A stretch of 64,000 nucleotides of DNA, from contig JAPSKD010000001.1 of NCBI GenBank assembly GCA_031177865.1, positions 92,205 to 156,204 on the forward strand, written 5' to 3'. Shown one piece after another: positions 55,795 to 64,000 of this stretch. A program made the position numbers and the translations under genes. Source of the DNA: Bacillus sp. (in: firmicutes). GTDB lineage: Bacteria > Bacillota > Bacilli > Bacillales > Cytobacillaceae. The notes under the pieces were generated by a model that did not search any database, was not told the origin of the DNA, and saw only the letters and a program-made list of their open reading frames with translations. How positions within the stretch are numbered: position 1 is the stretch's first letter; every line of letters begins with the position of its first letter.

Positions 55795-58700
55795 ATGAAT
55801 GTTAAGTGGTGGAGAAATGTTGTATTAGCCTCAGCCATAACAGTACCATTAGCACCTACTGTTCATGCTGATAATGAACCATCAGATGTAGCTCAAGCTC
55901 GATCAACTTCTTCGGACAGTACAGAACCTGTCATTTTTGTTGGTCCAGCTGGCAAGACGCTTGTTTCGAACGAAAGTACAACACCAATTGGTCCAGGTGT
56001 TAAGCTTGCTAGCTTTGAAAGGTTTGACGCTCGAGGCTGGCTAAACGGTGAAGTAATGACCATTAACTTAGGAAATGATAGCATTTCAACGGATTTACTT
56101 TTTCCTGGCAGTGTTTCATCTGCCCAACCATTGTCAGAAATGGCTAAGGCAGCAGGTGCAATTGCTGGAGTCAATGGAGATTTCTTCGATATTAATAATA
56201 CGAAAGCACCTCTAGGTACTGTAGTTAGTAAAGGGGAGATGGTAAAAGGGCCACAAGGTAGTCACACACTCACTGCAAGTGTTGATAATAATGGTTTAGG
56301 TCATATATCTACCATTCTATTAGATGGAAAAATTAAGCTACCTAGCGGAGAAATCACACTTGACGCACTCAATCAATATGGAATTTCTAAAGATGGCATT
56401 GGATTGTACACATCTGTCTGGGGAACTGCAGAAAGATCACAGGCGGGTAGCCCAGTGCATGAAGTTATGGTCGTAGATGGAAAGGTTACAGCTGTAACAG
56501 AAGGAGCAGGGAGTGGTGCTATTCCTGAAAATGCTTATATACTTGTTGGACGTGAAAAAGGTGCAGAGACTTTAAGCGCTTTATCTGTTGGAGATGAAGT
56601 AAGTGTAGAATATGCGCCAAAGACTGACATCGATGTTTCCTTTGCTGTTGGAGGAAATATCAAGCTTATTGAAAATGGAGAGGTTATTTCGAATCTGGAT
56701 GATACGACTTCTGCACCTCGAACTGCTGTCGGCTTTTCAGAGGATCGAAAAACAATGATTTTAGCAGCAGTTGATGGACGTCAAACAGATAGTCGTGGTA
56801 TGACATTTAAAGAATTAGCACAACTGATGAAAGAATATGGTGCACATTATGCTTTGAACCTTGATGGTGGAGGTTCCACAACAATGGTCGCACGAAAGCC
56901 TGATACGAATGACGTGAAAGCTGTGAATCAGCCTTCCGATGGATCTGAACGTTCAGTACCGAATGGAATTGGAATTTTTGCAAAAGCTGGAAGTGGTGAA
57001 TTAAGGAGCTTTGCAGTTAACACAGTATTTGAATCTGATAAGAGTAACCGTGTATTTCCTGGATTAACAAGAACATTTATTGGTTTAGGGCATGATGAAA
57101 ATTACGCTCCCGTTTCAGTTGGTGAAGTGAAATGGAAGACACTCCCGGCAGATGTTGGTAAGTTTGAGGGAAATGGCGTTTTCCACGCTAAAAAGTCAGG
57201 TAATGCCATTGCCCAAGCACAAGTGACATCTGCAAAGGGTTCGATGGAGATTACAGTCCTCGGTGAATTGGATCGAATTGAAGCTTCACAAGCGCGCCTA
57301 AGTTTAGAAATAGGTCAACAATCGAGTTTTTCTATTAATGGCTATGACAAAGACGGGTACAGCGCACCGATTGAAGCTAGAGATGTGAGTTTGGACTATG
57401 ATGAGTCAGTTATTTCTATTATGGAAAATGTCGATGGCAGCTTTACCGTTGTTCCTAAGGTTGACGGTGCGTCAGCGCTAATAACACTAAAAGTAAAAGA
57501 TGAGGTTACGTATCTGCCAGTTACAATTGGTCTAGCTACAAAGAAAATTGATGATTTTGAAGAGATAAGTGGATGGTCTTTTACAAAATATCCAAGTGCA
57601 GTAGGTGCATCCATGAATCATGTTGCTGGTAGGGATGGAAAAGGAATCGAGTTAGCATACGATTTTTCAACAACAACCGCAACTCGTGCTGCCTATTTAC
57701 AAGCGTCTCCAACGATTGAATTACCTGGTGATGTTCAGAAAATGGGTCTTTGGGTAAAAGGAGATGGAAATGGAGCTTGGCTTCGTACTGTCCTTGAAGA
57801 TGCGGGAGGCACAAGATACACATTAACACTTGCCGATGCAGTAGATTGGACAGGCTGGAAGTACGTTGAAACAACAGTACCTGAAGGCGTAAGGTACCCT
57901 GTAAAGCTTTGGAGAATCTATCCAGTTGAAACAAACAGAAACGATCAATACACGGGTCAATTAGTATTTGATGATGTGACTGTTAAAGTCCCAACCTCAA
58001 TTGAGGTTCCAGAAGTAACGAAAGATCCGGACCCGCTTATTATTCAAAATGGCGAAATTGAAAAAGGACGTTGGACATTTGCAGTACTAGCCGACAGCCA
58101 GTTTGTTGCAAAGGATCCAAACAGTTCTCAAGTACAAATGGCAAGAGAATCCCTAAGACAAATCGTTGCAGCAAACCCAGACTTCCTTGTCATTAACGGG
58201 GATTTAGTTGATACAGCATGGGAAGAGGATTTTGAACTTGCTGAGCAGATTTTACAAGAAGAAGTCGGAGATAAACTCCCAATCTATTATATCCCTGGAA
58301 ACCACGAAATTATGGGGCCAGGTACATTGGATAACTTCTTAGCAGTCTATGAAAATAACCGATACACGTTTGATCACAAGGGCACAAGATTTATTTTACT
58401 TGACTCATCAACAGGAAGTTTCCGTACGAGTGATTTCCAACAGCTACTTGACCTCAAAAAGGCATTAACCGAAGCTGCAAAGGATCCAAATGTGAAAAAC
58501 GTAGTTGTGATGGCGCATCATCCAACGCGTGATCCACTACCAACGAAGAATAGTCAGCTTAGTGATCGAAAAGAATCTAATCTGCTCGAAAAATTCTTAA
58601 CGGATTTCCGTCAGACGTCAGGTGGAAAAGGAGCACTATTTGTCGGTGGTCATGCTCATACTGTAAGTGTTGAACGTGTCGAAGGTGTTCCATATATGGT

Positions 58701-59187
58701 TGTAGGACCTTCAGGAAAAGCACCATATGGATCCAGTGATGCAGGTGGTTTCTACGAATGGACGATGTTCGGTGTCGATCCAACTCCTGTACCTGACAAG
58801 GCAATGGGGCCTGAACAATCAAATGGTCAAAGTTCTGTGTCTGGTACTGACTGGATTCAAGCTGAGGTGAATCCGTTATTAGTAGATATTACCGTTCAAG
58901 CACCAGCAACAATAAAAGTAGGAGAAGCAGTACAAGTTGAGGCAACTGGTCATCAAAAAGACAACCTAAACTTCCCACTTCATTATCCAGCCACAGTTCA
59001 ATGGGAAGGCAGTGATAACGTCTTTATCGGTAGTGGAGAAGAACTGAAAAGTGCAGAAATTGCAGGTAAATACGCTGCACTATTCGACCACACAACAGGG
59101 GGACTAAAAGCTCTAAAAGCAGGAAAAATAACACTGAAAGTCGAAGCAAACCAAATGACTAAAGAACAAACTATCACTATCGAATAA
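55795..59187 (+). CDS. Secreted phosphodiester glycosidase/calcineurin-type phosphoesterase
   Basis: 1,130 residues, exported by an N-terminal signal peptide (cleavage after about residue 25). Domains: a NAGPA-like phosphodiester glycosidase (about 50-400, with GVNGDFFDI and LNLDGGGSTTM), two Ig-like (Big) regions (about 410-610), a carbohydrate-binding-like beta domain (about 620-770), then a metallophosphoesterase (about 800-1010; DSQF, GDLVD, GNHE, HHP, GGHAH motifs) and a final Ig-like region. It resembles the B. subtilis YvnB type. Likely acts outside the cell on sugar-phosphate diesters, e.g. teichoic-acid fragments. AGAGGGGAG precedes ATG 55795; no sortase motif is present. Confidence 0.88.
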   Translation: MNVKWWRNVVLASAITVPLAPTVHADNEPSDVAQARSTSSDSTEPVIFVGPAGKTLVSNESTTPIGPGVKLASFERFDARGWLNGEVMTINLGNDSISTDLLFPGSVSSAQPLSEMAKAAGAIAGVNGDFFDINNTKAPLGTVVSKGEMVKGPQGSHTLTASVDNNGLGHISTILLDGKIKLPSGEITLDALNQYGISKDGIGLYTSVWGTAERSQAGSPVHEVMVVDGKVTAVTEGAGSGAIPENAYILVGREKGAETLSALSVGDEVSVEYAPKTDIDVSFAVGGNIKLIENGEVISNLDDTTSAPRTAVGFSEDRKTMILAAVDGRQTDSRGMTFKELAQLMKEYGAHYALNLDGGGSTTMVARKPDTNDVKAVNQPSDGSERSVPNGIGIFAKAGSGELRSFAVNTVFESDKSNRVFPGLTRTFIGLGHDENYAPVSVGEVKWKTLPADVGKFEGNGVFHAKKSGNAIAQAQVTSAKGSMEITVLGELDRIEASQARLSLEIGQQSSFSINGYDKDGYSAPIEARDVSLDYDESVISIMENVDGSFTVVPKVDGASALITLKVKDEVTYLPVTIGLATKKIDDFEEISGWSFTKYPSAVGASMNHVAGRDGKGIELAYDFSTTTATRAAYLQASPTIELPGDVQKMGLWVKGDGNGAWLRTVLEDAGGTRYTLTLADAVDWTGWKYVETTVPEGVRYPVKLWRIYPVETNRNDQYTGQLVFDDVTVKVPTSIEVPEVTKDPDPLIIQNGEIEKGRWTFAVLADSQFVAKDPNSSQVQMARESLRQIVAANPDFLVINGDLVDTAWEEDFELAEQILQEEVGDKLPIYYIPGNHEIMGPGTLDNFLAVYENNRYTFDHKGTRFILLDSSTGSFRTSDFQQLLDLKKALTEAAKDPNVKNVVVMAHHPTRDPLPTKNSQLSDRKESNLLEKFLTDFRQTSGGKGALFVGGHAHTVSVERVEGVPYMVVGPSGKAPYGSSDAGGFYEWTMFGVDPTPVPDKAMGPEQSNGQSSVSGTDWIQAEVNPLLVDITVQAPATIKVGEAVQVEATGHQKDNLNFPLHYPATVQWEGSDNVFIGSGEELKSAEIAGKYAALFDHTTGGLKALKAGKITLKVEANQMTKEQTITIE

Positions 59188-59268
59188 TGGGACAGCGGGA
59201 CAGGTTCACTGTCCCGTTTTTTTTATGCTTGGGACAAGGGACCTGTCCCCGCGACCCACCCGCACCGG
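59188..59268. repeat. Inverted pair of palindromic GGGACA repeats, copies 8 and 9, with terminator
   Basis: Copy 8 starts at the stop codon; CGGGACAG-GTTCA-CTGTCCCG (59196-59216) followed by eight T residues is a working-looking terminator. Copy 9, GGGACAAGGGACCTGTCCC, lies in reverse orientation (59231-59249). Confidence 0.88.
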
Positions 59269-59277
59269 TTAGCCCAT

Positions 59278-59844
59278 TTATTTCACTGCTGCTACGCCCT
59301 TGTTTATGATGTTATTTATCAATTCCCCCAATTCTTTTGGTGATTTGTCCATTCCATTTTTTAACCATCTTTTGATCACATATATACTTCCACTTATAAT
59401 GAAAGTACTAAAATATTCGGAAACATTTTCATCTAGATGGTTGCCGGACCAGTTTTTCATGAGGTATCCGTGCACAATATCCATGATTTTTTGCTGGAAG
59501 GTGGTATCTACATTTTCATTCAATAAGGTTTGGCAAATATCTTTCTTGGTGACGATATATTCCAGTAATTTTTCTGTCATTTGTAAGGTCTCGTCTTCTT
59601 TGTCAAAATCATATTGGTTGAGATACGTAATCATATCCTCCATAATTTCTTCTTCTATTTTTTCGAGAAGGTCAAAGTGGTCAGAATAATGAGCATAAAA
59701 AGTAGACCGATTGATATCTGCTACTTCACAGATTTCCTTCACTGTAATCGTGGAAATTGGTTTTTCTTTTAATAGCTTCATAAGGCTATCCTTTAGCACC
59801 ATGCGTGTGTATTGTTTACGTCTGTCTAGTTTAGCTGAAGTCAT
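59278..59844 (-). CDS. TetR-family regulator
   Basis: 188 residues. The N-terminal helix-turn-helix (ITVKEICEVADINRSTFYAHY) is the TetR signature, and the C-terminal part fits the TetR_C group near RND/MMPL-type or YhgE-type exporters. Divergent from the frameshifted MMPL gene, which it probably represses. AAGAGGGATTAAC lies upstream of its ATG. Confidence 0.88.
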   Translation of the reverse strand: MTSAKLDRRKQYTRMVLKDSLMKLLKEKPISTITVKEICEVADINRSTFYAHYSDHFDLLEKIEEEIMEDMITYLNQYDFDKEDETLQMTEKLLEYIVTKKDICQTLLNENVDTTFQQKIMDIVHGYLMKNWSGNHLDENVSEYFSTFIISGSIYVIKRWLKNGMDKSPKELGELINNIINKGVAAVK

Positions 59845-59985
59845 AGTTAATCCCTCTTTTGGAAGTTATCCAACACATTAGATAATTATGTTGCGAAACG
59901 TACTCAAATTAATAAACTGTTTGTTAAATAGGCAACACCGTGTCGATATAATATTATAGTGGAATTGCCGGTTATGCAAGAGAGG

Positions 59986-62048
59986 GTGAATCATTATAGA
60001 TATTGCAGCACGAATTATTAAACATAAAAAATCCGTCGTCATAACGTTTATGCTCCTCACACTTTTAGCCACCATTGTTCAGTTTGGGGTGGCCGTTAAC
60101 TATAATATGGTTGACTATTTGCCGGAGGATGCTCCTTCTGTGAAAGCCATGGAAATTATGGAAGAGGAATTTGAAGGGGCTGTGCCGAATACGAGGGTCA
60201 TGATTCATGACGTCACGATACAGGAAGCACTTGGTTATAAAGAGAAGCTCTCTGAAATTGATGGCGTATCGGATGTCACTTGGTTAGATGATGCCATTGA
60301 TATTAAAACGCCGATCGAAATGGCGGATGAAGAAACTGTTGAATCTTACTATAAAGAAAACAATGCACTGTTTTCTTTAAGCATCGAAAAGGGAGACAAA
60401 GTTGCGGTAACGGATGCTATCTACGAGGTAATTGGTGAAGACAATGCGATGGCAGGTGAAGCACTAGATACAGCCACTTCACAGAAGATGGCTGGTCAAG
60501 AATCATTTTATGCCGCTCTCTTATTGGTACCAATCATTATCATCATCTTGGTATTATCAACGAACTCTTGGGTGGAGCCGTTATTTTTCCTTACTGCCAT
60601 AGGGGTTTCGGTGCTCATCAACCTTGAACTAATATTTTTCTTGGAGAAGTATCGTTCGTAACCCAATCAGTTGCACCGATCCTACAACTAGCGGTGTCAC
60701 TCGATTATGCGATCTTTTTACTTCATAGTTTTTCAGACTATCGAAAGACAGTTGCCGATCCAAAAGAAGCGATGCAACTTGCGATGAAAAAATCATTTCC
60801 TGCAATTACGGCAAGTCATCAACCACATTTTTCGGGTTTATGGCATTATCGTTAATGAATTTCCAAATTGGTTCAGACCTTGGAATCAACCTTGTAAAAG
60901 GGATTTTACTAAGTTTTATAAGTGTTATGGTGTTTTTACCAGCTCTAACTTTGTTATTTTATAAGTGGATCGATAAAACACAGCACAAACCACTGATCCC
61001 AAGATTTAACAAAGTCGGAAACATTGTAGTGAAATTGAGAATCCCAAGTCTATTATTAGTAGCACTGTTAATTGTACCAGCATTTATGGCCCAAAGTGAG
61101 ACGAATTTCATCTATGGTCTTGGAGATCAACCAGAGTCTACGAGGGCTGGTAGTGATAAAATGAAAATCCAGGAAGAATTTGGAGCCTACACTCCTATGG
61201 TTTTACTTGTACCAAAAGGGGATATGGCAAAAGAAGAAGCATTCGTTCAGGATATTGAGAAGATTGATCAGGTGTCGAGTGTTCTAGCGTACGTTAACAC
61301 TGTGAGTAGCGCGATTCCTCCAGAGTATTTGGACGAATCGATCACTGAGCAATTTTATTCAGACAACTACAGTCGCATTATTATAAATACAACAACTAAA
61401 AATGAAGGCGACCAAGCATTTTCTTTAATCGAAAATATTAAACAAACTGCTGAAGAGTATTATGGAGACGAAGCACATTCACTTGGGGAAAGCGTGACCT
61501 TGTATGATATCAAAAATACGATTCAAAAGGATAACGCATTGGTGAATCTCTTAACGGTTCTTACGATTGCCCTTGTCCTTATAGTGACATTCAAGTCAAT
61601 CTCGTATCCTATCGTGTTATTGCTCACGATTCAGACTGCTGTTTGGATCAATCTCTCCGTCCCATATTTTTCAGATTCGTCATTGGTGTATGTTGGTTAC
61701 TTGATCATCAGTACGGTACAGCTTGCCGCAACGGTAGACTATGCGATTCTCTTGACCGAAGACTACACAACGAATCGAAAACAAATGTCTGCACGTAAAG
61801 CAATTAAGAAAACACTTGATGAGAAGACTTTTTCAATTGGAATTTCGGCAGCCATTTTATCGAGTGTAGGCTTTATTTTAGCCTTTACCTCATCAAATCC
61901 AATCGTATCTTCAATTGGACTGCTGCTAGGAAGAGGAACCTTGCTTGCGTTTATCATGGTCGTATTTTTCCTGCCAGCTCTTGTTTTGGTTTTTGATAAG
62001 GTTATTGAGAAAACTACATGGAAAGCAAATCATTATAAGGAGAAATGA
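59986..62048 (+). pseudogene. MMPL-family transporter with three frameshifts
   Basis: An MMPL/YdfJ-type membrane exporter of about 690 residues in pieces. A GTG at 59986 fits the expected N-terminus only if one base near 59993-59996 is removed. From 60050 the frame runs to a stop at 60661, where one T missing from a T-run near 60635 shifts IFFLGEVSF into a stop. The alternate frame (VTQSVAPILQLAVSLDYAIFLLH) continues to about 60815, where another single-base loss precedes SLTTFFGFMAL; the last frame runs to 62048. All key MMPL motifs are otherwise present. Single-base indels could be sequencing errors. The YhgE-like gene follows directly. Confidence 0.8.
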
Positions 62049-62050
62049 GG

Positions 62051-63841
62051 ATGAAGAGAATTCACAAAGTACTATTAATCTTACTTGCTATCACTCTCGT
62101 ATTGCCGTCATTTCTTGTCACTGCTGCATCGCCTGAAGGAATTATATCTACGAAAGATGAGGTTGTGTATGCAACGCTGAGTGCTAATGGGAAGCAGCAA
62201 GATCTGTATGTGGTAAACACATTGGATATCGAAAAAGCAGGGAAGATTGTTGATTATGGATCATATTTAACATTAAAAAACTTAACAGACTTCTCTGAGA
62301 TCATCCAAAAAGAGAATACAGTAGAATTGGAAGCACCAGAGGGGAAATTCTATTATCAAGGCTCAATCGATGAAAAAGCACTTCCTTGGAATATTGATGT
62401 TTCGTATATGCTAGACGGTAAAGAAATGGCACCTAAAGAACTAGCTGGTCAAGACGGAAAAATTGAAATACGGATTAAAACCTCTACTAATAAAGAAGTG
62501 AATCCGGTCTTCTTTACAAATTATTTATTGCAAATTTCATTAACACTTGATCCAGCTCTTTACACGAATATTGATACTGAAGCAGGAATGCTTGCAAATG
62601 CAGGGAAGAACAAACAAGTTACGTTTACTGTAATGCCTGAAAAAGAAGAAGAATTCGTACTCCAAGCAGATGTAATCGATTTTGAGCTTGATGGTATCAA
62701 CATCACAGCCGTTCCATCATCGATGTCGATTGATGCACCTGAAATCGATGAAATGACAGAAGACATGTCATCTTTAACAAACGGCATCAAGCAGTTTCAT
62801 GATGGAGTAGGAGAGTTAAAGAATGGCGTATCCGAGCTAAATAGTGGTGTGCAGGAACTTCAAAACGGTTCTGGTCAATACAATAAAGGGATGGCCGATA
62901 TTAACAAGGCTTCTTCTGGTCTTGTCAATGGTTCGAATGAAATTGGGAAAGCTCTTGAACAGATAAGCAAGTCTCTAAATGCTGGGGCTGAGGATGTGAA
63001 TCTTGGCGATCTTGAAAAATTAACAGCTGGACTTCAGCAAATCTCAATGAGTTTACAAGGGACAGTAACAGAAATAGCCAAGCTTAAGGAAGGCTATGGG
63101 AGTGCTTACGGTGCATTAGAGAAAGCAATAGCGACTATCCCAGCAGCCACAATTACAAAAGAACAAATACAAGAGCTGCAAAAGAGCGGAGCAAATCAGG
63201 AAGTTGTCAATCAACTTCTGAACACATATACGGCAGCGCAAACTGTTAAAGGAATCTATTCTCAGGTCAAAGATGGGCTTACCGCAGTAGACGGTGCTTT
63301 AGCTGGATTAATGAATGGACTTACTGAAGTGGCATCAAATCTCGATCATATGGCAACCGAGGTTTCAGCATCATTAAAAGCATCTGGTGCTACAGAATCT
63401 CTTGCTAAATTACAGCAAGGACTTGCCGCATTATCCGCCAATTATCAAACATTTCATTCAGGATTGGTGCAATACACAGGTGGAGTCGGTCAGTTATCGA
63501 AATCTTATCAAAACATGCATCAGGGAATTGTGAAATTGTCACGTGGTACGGGTGAACTTGACAACGGTGTTGGTGAATTACACAGTGGTACTCGAGAATT
63601 ATACGAGTCTACGAGTGATTTACCAGAACAAATGAAGGAAGAAGTGGACCGCATGATGTCTGAGTATGATAAATCAGATTTCGAAGCTGTCTCTTTTGTA
63701 TCGGAACAAAATAAAAATATCAATCTCGTCCAATTCGTCATAAAAACAGAAAGCATTAAACAAGAAGAACCAAAAACAACAGAAGTGGAAGAAAAAGAAA
63801 CCAAAGGCTTCTGGGCTAAGTTGCTCGATTTGTTTAAATAG
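62051..63841 (+). CDS. YhgE/Pip-like secreted coiled-coil protein
   Basis: About 596 residues. N-terminal signal peptide, a beta-rich domain (about 30-215), then a long helical region with repeated D/N-G-V-x-E-L and N-G 'tape' repeats (about 235-560), and a short hydrophobic-basic C-terminus (GFWAKLLDLFK). ATG 62051 is 7-8 bases after AAGGAG; ATG 62045 is too close. YhgE-type proteins pair with MMPL exporters, matching the gene order here. Role in envelope export inferred only. Confidence 0.78.
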   Translation: MKRIHKVLLILLAITLVLPSFLVTAASPEGIISTKDEVVYATLSANGKQQDLYVVNTLDIEKAGKIVDYGSYLTLKNLTDFSEIIQKENTVELEAPEGKFYYQGSIDEKALPWNIDVSYMLDGKEMAPKELAGQDGKIEIRIKTSTNKEVNPVFFTNYLLQISLTLDPALYTNIDTEAGMLANAGKNKQVTFTVMPEKEEEFVLQADVIDFELDGINITAVPSSMSIDAPEIDEMTEDMSSLTNGIKQFHDGVGELKNGVSELNSGVQELQNGSGQYNKGMADINKASSGLVNGSNEIGKALEQISKSLNAGAEDVNLGDLEKLTAGLQQISMSLQGTVTEIAKLKEGYGSAYGALEKAIATIPAATITKEQIQELQKSGANQEVVNQLLNTYTAAQTVKGIYSQVKDGLTAVDGALAGLMNGLTEVASNLDHMATEVSASLKASGATESLAKLQQGLAALSANYQTFHSGLVQYTGGVGQLSKSYQNMHQGIVKLSRGTGELDNGVGELHSGTRELYESTSDLPEQMKEEVDRMMSEYDKSDFEAVSFVSEQNKNINLVQFVIKTESIKQEEPKTTEVEEKETKGFWAKLLDLFK

Positions 63842-63854
63842 GTAGTAATTAAGG

Positions 63855-63874
63855 GGTGTCAGTAAACTGACACC
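63855..63874 (+). other. Perfect 8-bp hairpin GGTGTCAG/CTGACACC
   Basis: Stem-loop with TAAA loop just after the YhgE-like stop; no T-run, so probably mRNA-stabilising or a degenerate repeat. Confidence 0.5.
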
Positions 63875-63887
63875 TCAGAGTGTCGAC

Positions 63888-63935
63888 AAAAGGCATTTGG
63901 GAATTCTCTTATTCCCAAATGCCTTTTATTTTTTC
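63888..63935. terminator. Strong terminator closing the MMPL/YhgE-like region
   Basis: Perfect 17-bp stem AAAAGGCATTTGGGAAT / ATTCCCAAATGCCTTTT followed by a long T-run. A second hairpin CAAAAATAG/CTATTTTTG is at 63944-63964, nearer the right edge. Confidence 0.92.
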
Positions 63936-64000
63936 TTTTTTATCAAAAATAGCCACTATTTTTGAGTAAATACTGTCCCAGCTTGCATATGTTTTATGCA

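Overview
The window looks like chromosomal DNA from an endospore-forming, AT-rich member of the Bacillaceae. The evidence is a GerA-type spore germinant receptor operon, an IspA-type intracellular subtilisin, a KinB-like sensor kinase, a TPP-riboswitch thiazole operon, strong GGAGG-type ribosome binding sites, frequent TTG starts and many short intrinsic terminators. I cannot name a species. No rRNA, tRNA, CRISPR array, complete insertion sequence or prophage was seen.

Layout. 1-5.2 kb: a HUMPS-family aldolase/decarboxylase and the germinant receptor operon (A-C-B order). 5.2-13.1 kb: trmL, then a sigma-54 activator divergent from a three-gene acetone carboxylase operon with a consensus -24/-12 promoter. 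13.2-20.4 kb: a PAP2 phosphatase, small proteins, a secreted MBL/HhH lipoprotein with a DUF3006 protein, adenine deaminase under a guanine-class riboswitch, an intracellular subtilisin and a signal-less endonuclease I. 20.5-24.3 kb: a HxlR-type regulator divergent from an MFS pump and an aldo/keto reductase. 24.4-26.4 kb: a decayed DUF4011 helicase/nuclease. 26.4-32.6 kb: katG, a repeat-bearing intergenic region, and a CadA-type metal ATPase with a CmtR-like sensor. 32.8-37 kb: an MBL hydrolase with an odd C-terminus, a LysE exporter and small genes. 37-40 kb: tenI-thiO-thiS-thiG behind a TPP riboswitch. 40-47.3 kb: a DUF4145 protein, 20-bp tandem repeats, a KinB-like kinase, membrane proteins, and an MFS plus ArsR-rhodanese pair. 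47.5-55.5 kb: a catabolic cluster of two M20 amidohydrolases, a GAF-PucR regulator, an aldehyde dehydrogenase, a beta-hydroxyacid dehydrogenase and a two-part DUF3100 membrane protein. 55.8-63.9 kb: a very large secreted phosphodiester glycosidase/phosphoesterase, a TetR regulator, a frameshifted MMPL transporter and a YhgE-like secreted protein.

The most coherent systems are sigma-54-controlled acetone carboxylation (activator, paired upstream inverted repeats, promoter, operon) and the 47.5-55.5 kb catabolic cluster. In that cluster the regulator's likely operator is a large palindrome overlapping the promoter of the enzyme/transporter operon, and the substrate is unknown. A palindromic repeat family (core GGGACAGGTCCCTTGTCCC) is scattered at seven loci between 20.9 and 59.3 kb, two of them inverted pairs. 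Several genes are broken (DUF4011 helicase, MMPL transporter, a small membrane protein). Some of those lesions are single-base indels that could be sequencing errors.
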